Below are positions 33,757-45,314 of a stretch of DNA of 64,000 bases, piece by piece. Under the pieces are notes generated by a model. It was not told the DNA's origin, searched no databases, and worked only from the letters and a program-made list of their open reading frames with translations. How positions within the stretch are numbered: position 1 is the first letter of the stretch; each line of letters opens with the position of its first letter. Where the stretch lies: contig MU266435.1 in the NCBI GenBank assembly GCA_021014945.1, positions 1-64,000 on the forward strand, given 5' to 3'. This DNA is from Leucogyrophana mollusca (lineage: Eukaryota; Basidiomycota; Agaricomycetes; Boletales). The translations under genes were made by a program, and so were the position numbers.

Positions 33757-36729
33757 TCATTGAGCTACCGGGCTCGAACGCTCTTCGTGGGATGGCGGAT
33801 GACCAAGTGACAACTCCAACTTAGACGCCATCTTCAAGAGGTCTTTCTCTAGGTCAGCGATTTTTGCGCGTCTGTGAAAAACGTTAAAGGTATAAGCTGA
33901 GCGAAAAAAGAACGAAACTGACTCGGTATGGGATCGCTCCCCAAGCTCGAAAGTTTGTGAAAACCCTAGACCTTGAGTGCTCTCCGAGAGCCGTTTCTGC
34001 CGCTCACCCTCCCTGGCCACCATTTCTTTCAAGCTCGGAAGTATCCGTGCATACTCTCGCCCAAGCTGTGAGCGAGTATCGATGAGCCTGATCAGTCAGC
34101 TCAATCTATTCTAGGACTGACCAGGGATGTACGAGCGGCTAGAGATCCTTCATCATACCGTCCTGCACCGACTACTTCTGCTTTCATTCTCTTTAGTTCC
34201 TCGAACCACTTGGTCTCGTGTTCACTAAGTTCCGGGGAAGCCTGTTGCATCAATGCTTGTAGTGTGCGGTCGAGCCGAGCCGAAAGAGATTTATGTGTAG
34301 CTTGGGCTTTATTAAACCTGTCCTGAGATGCGGCGAATCGGGGTCCCTTCAGCTTCCCTATCAAGTCTACCATTTCACGACATTTTTCCTGCTGTCGCGT
34401 GAACTCCCCCTTTTGGAGGGCAGCTCGCAACTCGGTGGCTTTATATGCAAGCACAATTTCGTGGATTTGGGCGGTAAAGCTTTCGACTGTCGAGCCCAGG
34501 TATCGTAGTGTATCTGGGGTTAGCATAAATTCGGTTTTGCTGTTCTGGGAACCGATCGCAAGGCGTGGATTTGACGGGAGGCCGGAGGGGCGCGAGAGTG
34601 CTGGTGGAGGGACAAATGGATCATTGCCTAGCAGCGAGATATACGCGGAAGGGCCCTCAACCGGCTCTAGGAGCCCCCCGGGTTCGAATTTTTCACTCTC
34701 TTGATGCGGATCCGGAGACGTGTGGGAGTGGGAGTTGTCGGACCGTAGAGTAAGTGGGAAGGATGTGATTCGGTTTGCAGACGTTAGTATCATGATGCTG
34801 TAGGCCAAATAAACATCATTTGGCACGGAGACCGCCACGACAGGGTTGGAGCACCTGGTGGAGGTAATTTATGGGTCACAGTGGCGGTAAGGTTGGGCTA
34901 CACTCACTTGCGCTCGATGGAGTATGTACTCAGGATTTGCGACACGTGTGTTCCCGCAGATTTTTGAAGGGCTTGGGTCAACGTGGCTCCGTCCTCATCA
35001 TCAGCTCGGAGAGCGGTGGAGAGGCATCGAAGCAATTCCGCGAAGTCAAGCACATGAACCCCGAAAGCATGGTATACATAAACAGTGTCGTCATGAATAG
35101 GATCTGCCAAAAGAACAAGATGATTTGCCTGCAGTAGTGAGAGCGGGCTTGGGGAAGACCGCTTGAGCAACGAGATAAGGCCAAGGTCGATTGATTCGTA
35201 GACTGCGAGCATTGGTAAGTCGCGATTGGGATCCTAGTCCGAGAAATGAGCCTGGGGGAAGAAGCAACAGACTGTCTGAACCCTACAGACCTGCTTACTT
35301 TCCCACCTTGCTTCGACTTTCTCCACATCCAAACAGACATCGATCTTCCCGTCCTGATAGGCAATCATTACGATGCCAAGGCGCTCCGTCTCGCCCTCGT
35401 TGTCCTCCTCTTCATCGCTAATGAAAGCGAGGTATGCAATATCTGTGGCATCCCCACCCTCGCTTCCTTCGAGTAAATGTGGCGAAGGCTGTAAAAGGAA
35501 AGGACCTTGCCGCATCGGCTGGCTTTTGATGGTGGAAGGAGGATGCATTGAGACGGAGCGAGAAATAGCTGGAAAGACAGTGCCCGGGGGTAACTGTTTG
35601 ATAAGGGCGGAGACGTATTTTCGCTGGTAATCGTACAGTGTGGAAAGGGTCGATGTAGTGCCTGAAGTTCCTTGTGACAGGAACTCTTGCTTCGCTGCGA
35701 TAAAGCACTCCAGTGCGTGCACGTACGACGAGGGGACAGACCTGTGACACCTTCAACAACAGAGTCGCAGGGGCAACTGGCTACTTACGCATTCTTCGGC
35801 ATGTAAGGGCAGATCGAGTAGACATCCCCTGATCTCATGACGGCGTACACGGTCAGTGGTCCCCAGTCCGCTTTGCCTTTTCCAAGCGTGAAAGACGCCA
35901 CCTCTCGTTCTGACGGGTCTTCTGCCAAAAAGGACTTGGCCTTTTTCTCGGGTACAAACGAGAGAACCTGTTGAGGCTCCTCCGTGTCCATTGAGATATC
36001 GTACTCACTGGTGAAGGTGAGTATATGGCAAGGTAGATGTAATTTACTCATTTACCGCAGCTTGCCGTCGACAGTCATGACCATGAGTGTGGAGCCCGCT
36101 TCACCCCATGGGTGCCATTCTATTTTGGCTATTGGTACAGAGGACTTGGATGCGTGATGGAATTGTCCAACCTGGATCGCTCTTTACCGCCCAATTAAGC
36201 ACAATACCCTTCCAAACATTTAAAACCCACGTACTTGCATTCAATCGCAGTCGGAACAAGTTTCAAGTATCCAGCTCGCGGTAGCACTACGACTGCAACT
36301 TGATATGCACCTGCAACAGCTAGCAATTTACCACTCGGGTTCGGAGTGATCTGATGAATTTCAAAGTCGATGGTCGGAGTATTCAGAACCTGCGAGCGAT
36401 AGTTCAACTTCATAGGACCACCGAACAGCACAGTCGCGTACTTTGTATGTCTTCCTCGTACTTCGGCCTAATTTCGAGTCTCCCAGCGATGTTATCCTTA
36501 ACTCTTTACCATTCGCAAGGATAAGATCAGCATCTTTCAACACCATGACCTGGCGCCTGCCCGAAAGCGATGAACCATCCCCGCTGGGGTCGACGCGAGT
36601 GAGCTTATGTAGAGTGTTAGTTGAAAGCTCCAAAGATTCCTCGGCGTCGACGCCAAGGTCACCATAGCACCCTGTGAACGAGAATATGGGGTGTCCGTCC
36701 AAGATAGAGCTCCAGTCATCTTGGTCCAT
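33757..36729 (-). CDS. NUP82: Nucleoporin Nup82 (Nup88 family)
   Basis: Beta-propeller plus coiled-coil nucleoporin of the cytoplasmic face of the pore. The first ATG is at 36727-36729 (MDQDDWSSILDGHPIFS). The propeller signature FEIHQITPNPSGKLLAVAG followed by YQVAVVVLPRAGYLK is typical of Nup82/Nup88, then WHPWGEAGSTLMVMTVDG and LREYDIS. Later come GPLTVYAVMRSGDVYSICPY and AYQDGKIDVCLDVEKVEARW. The C-terminal third (from about 34800) is helical and coiled-coil (ALQKGEFTRQQEKCREMVDL; ARLDRTLQALMQQASPELSE; IADLEKDLLKMASKLELSLG), the part that pairs with Nsp1 and Nup159. The gene is divergent from the proteasome alpha7 gene with 214 bp between starts. Confidence 0.82.
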
Positions 36730-36943
36730 CGTAAGCCCCTCCAGCACCAAGTGTATGCTGATATGCAGCCCGAGATGAGCTAGAGACGGGTGAAAGACAA
36801 GAGAATCAAACCAGCTTGAACGCGTCTGGCTCGGTTTGATTTTACCTTCTCACGCTGACGCGCTGTGGTCTTGGCCAGGCTTGCGCGTTCTGATCACTTG
36901 CATACGGCTTGCGTACGACAATCTAACATCTTGAACGCACACC
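36730..36943. promoter_or_regulatory. Divergent promoter, NUP82 / proteasome alpha7
   Basis: The 214 bp between the two starts must carry both promoters. One ACGCGT hexamer lies at 36820-36825. Confidence 0.5.
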
Positions 36944-38001
36944 ATGACTTCCATCGGAACGGGTTATGATCTGTCGGCGAGCACATACTCACCCGACGGC
37001 CGTATATTCCAGGTAAGATCCTCGGTTTACACGACGTGCGCAGGATGCTGATCCACTGCCAGGTTGAATACGCAAACAAAGCAGTAGAGAACTCGGGGTA
37101 GTTCAAACAAACAGCTGCGAGGTATTCTAAGACTGACTTTGGATAACTGTAGGACTGCCATCGGCTTGCGCGTCAAGGATGGCGTCGTCTTAGCCGTGGA
37201 GAAGCTGATCCATTCGAAACTGCTGGTACCAGGAGCCAATCGACGTATCCAAACTGTTGACAGGCACGTAGGCTTGGTATGTTGCCTTGTGCCTACTTCC
37301 ATTGTCTCAAAGTGACCTCTGCACCTTAGGCAACTGCCGGCCTGCTCGCGGATGGGCGGAGCATATCAAATCGGGCCCGTGAAGAAGGGGCAAACATTCG
37401 TTCAACATTCAGGGAACAGGCCACCGTGAAAGTACGCTGTTCCCGGTGGTAAGACAAAACAAAAGATCTGAATATTCGTCCAGGCTATTTCCCAACGTTT
37501 AGGAATGTACGCACAAATGTACACGTTGTATTCGTCTGTTCGGCCATTTGGGATCAGTACCATCATCGGTGGTGTTGACAAGAACGGCCCTGGGTTGTAC
37601 ATCGTAGAACCCAGCGGTGTTTGTTTGGTACGTGTCTATTACATGTGGTCCACATTCCCGTCTCAAAGTCGCCTAGGGTTACCATGGTGCAGCAGTCGGC
37701 AAAGGACGCCAACTTGCGAAAACGGAACTCGAGAAACTCAAGCTGTCCGAGATGACGACCCGGGAAGCTGTCATGGAAGCCGCTCGAATGTAATTAACCC
37801 TTTCCTTTCATCTGTCTGACATCTATTGACGATGATTTGGGCAGAATATACCTCGTACATGACGACAACAAGGAGAAAGAATTTGAGCTAGAGATGTCAT
37901 GGGTCGGCAGCGAGACGAACGACACCCACTTACCTGTTCCCGACGACCTCCTGAAAGAGGCCGAGGCAAAGGCAAAGGAAGCACTAGAAACCTTCGAGTA
38001 G
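36944..38001 (+). CDS. PRE10: 20S proteasome subunit alpha7 (PSMA3)
   Basis: Alpha-ring subunit of the 20S core. ATG at 36944 begins [20 protein letters not shown] followed by IFQVEYA, the alpha-type N-terminal signature, then [40 protein letters not shown] and [20 protein letters not shown]. The C-terminal helix ends in the long acidic/lysine tail typical of alpha7 ([15 protein letters not shown]), stop TAG 37999-38001. Five or six short introns. Length (about 250 residues) is normal. Confidence 0.93.
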
Positions 38002-38101
38002 TTGTTACTCACTGTAATCGCATCCATCCTGTACTCTCATGGGCCGGCAATGGTCACTCCAACATCTTCAAGGCAATGCATCGCCATCAAAAGGTATCTA
38101 T

Positions 38102-39178
38102 CTATACAATCTGCTCAAGTTCGCGAGCATACGCCAGGTTTGCCGCAATAAGCTTCTGCTTGGGAATTTCCACTTGTTCATCGCCCTTTCGTCCGAAAGT
38201 GATCATGCCCGCTGTTAAATCAACTTGCCAACCTCGCTAAAAAACCCACTTGTTCAGCAAAACCACTAAAGCGCAAATGATTTGCTCGAACTGACCTGCT
38301 GCGCGAATTTCTGCAAGTCTGACTGAGAAGTGAAGAATAATAGGGTAGCGGCATCTTTGAGTGGGAGACTTTCATAGGCGGCTTCTTCACAGCTCGCAAT
38401 CTCATTCCTGTAGACGTTCGGTCAACTCCTCAAGGCCTCACCCATCACCGTATATAAATCATACCTTATAGTACCCATCAGGCTGTCGATAAAAAACTTG
38501 TATTCTTCTGCAGGAGCCTCTTCCCGTGCATTCCAGACCTTGCTATAACTGCCCTCCATTAGCCATCTCTCCAGGTTGACAGGATGCCTAATGTAAGGAT
38601 TGACATTGATTTCGTCGGCAGGAAGGGGTAGAGACTCGAGGGTGGTATGGAATTCAGCGATCCGATTTTGCGTCAAGAGGCGGATTAAGTTGAGACCGCG
38701 GATGGGGAACTCGCGCTTTGATGGTGGGAGGCTGGCCCTGCAGAGGTGATGAGAGAGAATTCGATCGCAAAAGACTGAGGACGTGCCTGTAGTCGGTGTA
38801 GAATGTTTGTAGTTGGGAAAAGTAGCGGTCGAAGGAAGGTACGTCTTTCGATCTTATACTCCAGAAAGCCCCGATTTCGAGGATATCACCTGCGTGCGCC
38901 TAAGAACATATACCATGACAGCAGTAGGCACCAGACGTACGAACTACAACCAGATCCTGGAGTCTAGCATCTCTCTGGGGGAGAAGCAAGCCGAATTCTA
39001 TCAAGCCAACCTGCCAAACGTTCGGCGAGAGAGCTTGCGCAAGGTCACTCTAGTAGCCCACCTTCAGCTGTGCTAGTATAGTTCCGCATTTCTTTAGATC
39101 GGAAGGTCGTGCATCGAATGAGCGTTTCAATTCGCCGTACAGATCAATCAGTCTCTGGAATTTAGCTGCGGTCGCCAT
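38102..39178 (-). CDS. RPN12: 26S proteasome regulatory subunit Rpn12 (PSMD8)
   Basis: PCI-domain lid subunit of the 19S regulatory particle. ATG at 39178 gives [20 protein letters not shown], and the first intron follows GTILAQLKV. Conserved parts: [73 protein letters not shown], and [19 protein letters not shown] near the end; stop TAG at 38102. It is convergent with alpha7 (100 bp) and divergent from beta1 (168 bp), so three proteasome genes are contiguous. Confidence 0.9.
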
Positions 39179-39346
39179 GCTTGAAGGAAAATGGGGTGGA
39201 AATGTAAAGTCAAGGTAGAACAAGTGAAGGGTACTGCAACACGCGTCGAGACGCGTCAGCCTGGCCAGCCACAGTGCGGGCTTCACTTGTAACCTCATCC
39301 ACCATCAAAGTCTCTGCATCTTTCTGCATACAACGACCCCAACAAC
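39179..39346. promoter_or_regulatory. Divergent promoter, RPN12 / PRE3, with paired ACGCGT boxes
   Basis: The 168 bp between the two proteasome start codons contain two ACGCGT hexamers at 39241-39246 and 39251-39256, 10 bp apart (one helical turn). ACGCGT is the MluI box bound by MBF-type factors in yeasts. A good match to the yeast proteasome element GGTGGCAAA was not seen. Confidence 0.5.
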
Positions 39347-40336
39347 ATGGATCGCATCGACATGAACAGACTGAAAGCCGGGGAGGTTAACCTTGGCGTA
39401 TGGAATAACTGTTTTATTTCTTCAGAATGTACGCTAACGACTAACACCAGACCTCGATCATGGCTGTTCAATTCGACAAAGGTGTCGTTATCGGCGCTGA
39501 CAGTCGGACGACGACAGGGAGTTATATTGTGCGTCTACTTTCTGCTCGATCCTCCATCTCTGCTGACGTCCCCCGCAGGCCAACCGTGTAACCGACAAGC
39601 TCACACATATCCACGATCGTATATATTGCTGTCGATCAGGATCCGCCGCCGACACACAGGCCGTCGCAGACATAGTGCATTACTACCTCCAGATCTATGC
39701 GTGCGGGCCCTTCTTGCTATTTTATCGGAAGTGCACCTGACTCCTTACATACTGCCATCAGTCAGATGAACGGCACCGCTCCGCCCGTCGAAGCGGCTGC
39801 TGGCATGTTCCAGAAGATATGCTACGAAAACAAGGATGGGCTGAGCGCTGGTATTATTGTTGCTGGCTGGGACAAGGAGGTCGGCCCCAGCGTATACAAC
39901 ATCCCACTTGGTGGCGGTGTGTTCCGTCAGCCATGGGCAATCGGAGGTGCGTACTATTATGTTCCCTCTGGTATTGGCCTGAACTTTGTGTGCAGGCTCC
40001 GGCTCAACGTATGTATACGGTTACTGCGATGCCACCTATCAAGATGGCTGGGGAAGAGACGAAACAGTAAACTTCGTGAGGAACAGTGCGTGCCAAGTCT
40101 GGTGCATTGGAAGCTGGTACTGACAACATAATCCAACCTCCTCAGCTCTCTCTCTGGCCATGTCGAGAGACGGTTCATCGGGTGGTGTTATCCGCATGTG
40201 TGTCATCACAGAAGAAGGTGTGGAGAGACTGTTTGTACCAGGTGACCAACTACCCAAGTTCTGGGAGGGGCGCGAAGTTCTTTCAGCTCCCGTCAGGAAA
40301 TGGGTTAGCGAGCCTGTTCCGATGGCTGTCGAGTAG
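39347..40336 (+). CDS. PRE3: 20S proteasome catalytic subunit beta1 (PSMB6)
   Basis: Caspase-like peptidase of the 20S core. ATG 39347 begins a short propeptide ([17 protein letters not shown]); cleavage before the threonine codon at 39451-39453 would expose the N-terminal nucleophile of [19 protein letters not shown]. An intron falls just before that codon. [53 protein letters not shown] and [19 protein letters not shown] are hallmark beta1 stretches. The catalytic D and K positions (GADSRT; NRVTDKL) are present. Stop TAG 40334-40336; the tail after FWEG is a little longer than in yeast. Confidence 0.92.
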
Positions 40337-40422
40337 AACAACAATTCTTAATTGTATCCATACCAAGCCCAACGCTACCAAGAGTGATGTATTGGTATTG
40401 GTTCGTTAAGCAAATGACGCTG

Positions 40423-41964
40423 TCAACGAAGGCGCCTCGCATATTCTGTCCTCCACTGCCCCCCAACTTCCCACCCATCCTCGCCACTCCCTTCAGCCTG
40501 ATATGCACCGCCTTCCCACATTCTCAGTCTCCAGAGAGCAATGGCTAGTGCCGCCGTGTCGGCCCTCTTGATCGTGTTCTTGCTGGAACACAGTAAGAAC
40601 GTATGACTCCCTTTTTCGTCGCCGCGAGGTCGTTGACTTTCGGTTGTTCGGAATTCAGACGACTGTGAGGTGCCATATCCTTTCCAGCGTGCTTTACGTT
40701 CCAGTAGCAGAAGTCGACAAAGAGCTGCATGAAGGACAGCGCGCTGTGGGCGAAAAGGGAAGAGAGCAAGTCCGTTGTAAAGGGGAATCCGCGAAGGCGG
40801 CAAATGTTGGGAAAGCAGAGTACCAGCCACCGAAGGAATTGATTCGATAGGATGGAGGGTTGAAACCTGAGGTAAAAACCGCGGTATTCGTCGCGAGTCA
40901 TCATCTACGCTCCGATTTTCTGCTTGAAGGTCGGGCTCGGATGAAGGCCGAGGCCTCTCTTTCGTCTTGGGGTTTCGATTCAGCGGCGGGACAACAAGCA
41001 TGGCTACTGGATCCCCGTCAGGTATGGTTCCGTGGGTTGTGAAAGCTTTCCATTCGGCTCGAGTGAGTCTTCTGATGACCGTAGCATCTGAGTTACGGGA
41101 AACGCTCGCGGCGAGGCTCTCTGCCAGTAGTTCAAGCTCTTGTAGCACTCGGAGACGCAACAAATATCCAATCTGAGTACTGAGAAGAGCGTGCACAGAG
41201 AGATTGGGAGCAAACCGCTGGAGTGGAACTGATGTACACCTAGACCTTAGTGATCTGGTGGCCGGCAACGTGGAGCTACTCCTTACCGCGTTCTTTGAAG
41301 TCCTGGAAAGCATCCTTCCAGCAGGTCACATAGGCTGCGGTATGCGCTTTCCGGCGTGCGAATTGAGGATGTTCGAGACCGTCTGGTAGTAGGGACTGCG
41401 CTGGACGAGCAGAACGAGAGGTGGGCAGTTGCAGGGGCGCCAGACGGATCAAAAAATCTGGAGGTTGGTTGCTGAGCTGAGTGATGGATGCAGTAAAACA
41501 GGTAGACGTACCGGCAGGCAGATATCTCCGCGTAAGCACACATTGGCGCAAGGGGCTCGAAAGCATCCTTACTGACGGATATTCTGGGTTAGTTCTGCAC
41601 GACAGGAATAGAGGATGAACGTACGGTAAGGACTTGACCACCACTCGCGTTCTTCGTCTGTCATCTCCCTCGGACGATCGTGAACACTAGACTCCTCATT
41701 ATCGGTAGCTCGCCTTCGATGGACTCGAACTCGAGGAGGTAAAGACTTGTGTCTGTCATACAGCCGACGGTCCGAGACCAAATGCTCGTCGAGCAAAATG
41801 GACCTCGTTCTGTGTTCTGCAGAGAACGAAGGAGTCTCGGGGAGTGGCTTTTTCAGTGAAATCCTCTTCGGATAACGAACATAGCCGCCTTTGAATTGTG
41901 TATTTTTATCGGTCAAGGGCGCGTCTCTGAGGTGTTGCAGAAGACGCGGTAAGAGACGAGGCAT
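40423..41964 (-). CDS. Uncharacterised arginine-rich protein, possibly mitochondrial
   Basis: I do not recognise this gene. The first ATG (41962-41964) opens MPRLLPRLLQHLRDAPL, an arginine/leucine-rich leader without early acidic residues that could be a mitochondrial targeting sequence. Conserved-looking segments: EMTDEEREWWSSPY, MLSSPLRQCVLTRRYLPA, DFLIRLAPLQLP, TAAYVTCWKDAFQDFKERG. A long last exon follows with ESIPSVAGTLLSQHLPPSRI, PLYNGLALFPFRPQRAVLHA, KRADTAALAIALWRLRMWEG and ...TEYARRLR at 40423. At least four exons. It is convergent with PRE3 (86 bp). Function unknown. Confidence 0.6.
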
Positions 41965-42184
41965 GCGCACTTTCGAGGCGCAACAGGTTAGCCGAGTATC
42001 GCAATAGTTTCCCTCGCAATATCATCAGCATCTCTTCAATGCTGAATGGTATCTCAGACCATCAGCCCGTTGTTTCAGGGCCATTAACGTGCGGTCTATC
42101 TACAAAATGACTAGTGACTCTATTTGTGCGCTCGCCGTGCCCTAATTTGCAGCTGTCATCACTGCGGTCCGTTATCCTCATCAC

Positions 42185-43953
42185 ATGTCGTGGTTGCCCA
42201 ATACAAAGGCCCTCTGGAGACGCTCACAACTGAGCCCAAAGACACCTTCGTCATCCATGGCCAACCCCAAGTCTGACGCTACCGAACCGATCACCCTTGC
42301 CATCATAGGGTGCGGGCAACGTGGTACTGTGTGTGGCCGACTCCTTCACCCCGAATCATGCTATTGAAGCTGACGTGTGGTGAAATCAGAATTACGCACA
42401 ATACGCACTCGATGAGCCGCAGCTATGCAAGGTGGTTGCTATCGCTGAACCACGGCCCAAGACCCGCGACTTGTTCGCGAGAGCGCACAAACTCGACAAG
42501 ACCCTGGTGTTCAATACCTGGCAGGAGCTCCTCAAAGCCTCCATCGAAACGACTGAAACCGTCGGCAAACGCCTCGCTGATGCTGTTATCATCGCAGTGC
42601 AAGACCACATGCATTACGAAGTCGTCCAGGTGATAACACAACTCAAGTCACATTTGATCCTACGAAGCAGCATGACTGACCCTTGCGTTGTCGACAGGCT
42701 TTCGCTGACCAGGGGTATCATATACTCTGCGAGAAGCCCATGGCTACGAGCTTAGAGGACTGCATCGGGATGGAAAGTGCGGTCAAAAATTCTGGGATCA
42801 TATTCGGAATGGGCCATGGTTCGTCCGAGTGTCACTGTTCATGGCGGAGAGATCTGACAACCCTGCAGTGCTGCGTTATTCACCTTATAGTCGAGCTGTG
42901 ACCGAGGTCGTCAGGTCCGGATCTTTGGGAGACCTCATCAACGCGGTCCATGTGGAGCCTGTTGGCTACTATCATTTCGCGCATTCATTTGTGCGCGGCA
43001 ACTGGGCGAAAGAAAGCACGAGCTCGTTCTCCCTCATGACTAAGAGCTGCCAGTGAGTCGGTTGTTCACCACGAAAAAGGACCCAGTCATCGCTGATACA
43101 ACCACGGCCAAAGTGATATCGACATTTTATGTCACTGGCTATCTCCCGCGACCCCCACTAGAGTCTCTTCCTTCGGCTCTCTGCAGCATTTCCGTAAGGA
43201 GAGGAAGCCGAGTGCTGCAGGCAATGCAACACGTTGCATGAGTTGCCCTGTGGAGCGAGATTGTGCTTACAGCGCGAAGAAAAGTAGGTCGCAAGTCCAT
43301 CGATTAATATTTGCGCACGGTTTGTTGATGATATACTACAGTATACCTTGACCCTGTCTCACAAGGAGATACCAGTTGGCCTGCGAGCACCATTGTGGAC
43401 GGTATACCCGACATCGAGAATATCACAGAAGAGTTGCGAACCGGAAAGTATGGCAAGTGTGTTTACGAGAGCGACAACGACGTCTGCGACCATCAGGTCA
43501 GCTTCGGTCCCATGTGCCCTGTAGACCTGGTTACTCAATCCTCGCGAACGTATGCAGGTAGTCAACGTCGAGTTCTCATCCGGCGCCACGGCCTCATTCA
43601 CCATGGTGGCCTACACGTCCCTAATATGTGAACGCCAAACTCGCCTGCACTTCACGCACGGCGAGATCGTCGGCGATATGAACAAGTTCACCGTAACAGA
43701 CTTCCGAACGGGCCGTGCAACGACGCATCAGCCGAAGAACGAAGGTGGTGGACATGGCGGAGGGGACTTGGGGCTCATCAGGACGTTCGTGGAGGCCGTG
43801 AGGACTGGAGATCAAGCGTTGCTAGGTACGGATGTTGCCGAGGTGCTGAAGAGCCATCTTACTGTGTTTGCTGCGGAGAGTAGCCGGAGGGAAGGGAAGG
43901 TCGTCGACTGTGCGGAATTCGAGAAGACGGTGAGAGCTCAAGTAGGTGTTTGA
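42185..43953 (+). CDS. Gfo/Idh/MocA-family NAD(P)-dependent oxidoreductase
   Basis: Predicted sugar or cyclitol dehydrogenase. The Rossmann loop ITLAIIGCGQRG appears near residue 40, followed after an intron by NYAQYALDEPQLCKVVAIAE, DAVIIAVQDHMHYE, and the family motif ILCEKPMA (EKP with the cofactor/catalytic lysine). Then GHVLRYSPYSRAVTEV, EPVGYYHFAHSFVRGNW and KSCHDIDILCHWL (His region of the active site). A cysteine-rich insertion CMSCPVERDC is found at about 43240. The C-terminal beta-sheet (VEFSSGATASFTMVAY) ends with ...KTVRAQVGV at 43953. A second in-frame ATG (SSSMANPKSD) may be the real start. It belongs to a different subfamily from the broken Gfo/Idh/MocA pieces at 51, 54 and 56 kb. 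Confidence 0.83.
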
Positions 43954-44393
43954 AAATGATGTCCGAGCATATACAGCTGTATTACTTGTGTATACGTAAA
44001 TCAGTCCGAGCATCTACATCAGTAGCGATGATACCGGCGAGGGACGGTAGGTCCAGTGACCAACTGAGCGCGCCAAAATAGATCCTGCCCTCTCCTCTCC
44101 TATTCCCTACTTCAGAGTTTTTAGGAACATGGAGCAGGAAGGTAACAGAGAACTTGTCACTAGATACCGACGCCGTTTTGACAGTGTGAACTTTCTGCCT
44201 CCAACTCCTCGTGGTTCGTGACTGCGCTCAGGCCGCGCAGCAGTTGTTGGCCAAGCATATTCTGGCGTACCTGAAGTCTGTAGCTGTAAGGCTACTCTCA
44301 TGCTGCGCCGGAGTCAGTTGGACTGGTGCTCAAATACCGGCACCAGGAAGGCAAGTCAACAAGACAAGCATTGTTACATCCCATCGTACTACA
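43954..44393. other. Upstream region of hydrolase unit 1
   Basis: Holds a 30-codon open frame from ATG 44130 without recognisable domain. The segment around 44307-44360 (CCGGAGTCAGTTGG...) is repeated at about 54651-54700, which marks it as the left end of the duplicated unit. Confidence 0.45.
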
Positions 44394-45283
44394 ATGAGCG
44401 CCAGTCACGAGAGAAAGCTAGCTCTACTAGGTGGCCGCACCCTGGCCTATGAACAAGCTGGGAATACTTCGAGTCCCATTGTTGTTCTCTATCTCCACGG
44501 GGCCTTTACGATCGGAGAAGCTTCGAAGCCATCCAGCGTCATACTCAGCAAGGGCGTTCATTATGTCGCTCCAACGCTACCAGGGTGGGGCAACACCTCG
44601 TCCCCGCTACCCTCCACCTCCTACGTCGACTGCATTTTGAGTGATATGACTGTGCTGCTCAACCACCTATACCCCGAGGGCAGCCGTAATATCACGCTAT
44701 ATGTCGCTGGGGGTTCGTATGGCACTGCGCCTGCACAGATACTCTACGGGGCCCCATACGAGAAGTTCCCGTATGGACGGCGGATTGCAGGGCTGCTGCT
44801 GTTGGGCGCCATCTCGCCTTTCTACTACCATCGCGACTACGCAAAACACATGTCGTGGGGGAATTACATTATGGCTGGACCTCCAGCGCGCTACGTGCCG
44901 TTTAACCTCGTCGCACGACTGGTGAAGCTGGCTCTGGCGAAGAGGCTGAGCACCGTCGAAGGGGCTGAAAAGTTCCTGCAAGACACGGTATTTGGGAAGA
45001 TGGGAGAAGCTGAGCGGAAAGAGTTCGCGCAGTGGAGAGATGCGCAGAGGCTGGAAGAGGGGGAGACGGAGCGGAAGATGGCGAGGAATGTGATGCGGAG
45101 TGTGGCGACTTCGTGGGACGGGCTGCTGTTGATGCCACAGGTACTGCACGCGGATTGGGGGTTCCGGCCGGATGGGCTTGACGAAGAACACTCTCGACCG
45201 CCGATCTTGATCACCTCGAGCAAGGATGATCAGATGTCTCCGGAGGGATTTGCTAAATACCTGGTGGCGAATTATAAGAACGC
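44394..45283 (+). CDS. Alpha/beta hydrolase, unit 1 (3' end lost in an assembly gap)
   Basis: Single-exon alpha/beta-fold hydrolase. ATG 44394 gives MSASHERKLALLGGRTLAYE. LYLHGAFTIGEAS carries the oxyanion-hole HG; APTLPGWGNTSS follows; the nucleophile elbow is AGGSYGTAPA with Ser at about residue 108. The acid loop ITSSKDDQMSP is present. The frame runs open to the N-gap at 45284, so the catalytic histidine region (KSVGGGHLS in unit 3) is missing from the assembly, not necessarily from the genome. This is the only copy with both an intact 5' part and nucleophile. Substrate unknown; the fold also fits esterases, epoxide hydrolases and peptidases. Confidence 0.75.
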
Positions 45284-45293
45284 NNNNNNNNNN
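45284..45293. other. Assembly gap (10 N) inside hydrolase unit 1
   Basis: Ten N bases interrupt the sequence. Matching both sides to units 2 and 3 shows the same junction separated there by 155 bp and 159 bp, so the true gap is probably about 155-160 bp rather than 10. It should contain the hydrolase end and the intergenic 3' region. Confidence 0.9.
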
Positions 45294-45314
45294 ACGGCAT
45301 GCTGCCTGTACACG

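Noticed and set aside
39179..39346. Yeast-type proteasome control element (GGTGGCAAA) in the RPN12/PRE3 promoter
   Set aside because: The nearest match, GGTGGAAAT, differs at two of nine positions, which is expected by chance.
44697..45223. Long open frames antisense to the hydrolase (also at 47588-48235 and 52081-52788)
   Set aside because: They mirror the codon bias of the plus-strand hydrolase, have no domain and are broken differently in each copy, although the antisense frame near 47620-47700 does overlap the real helicase remnant.
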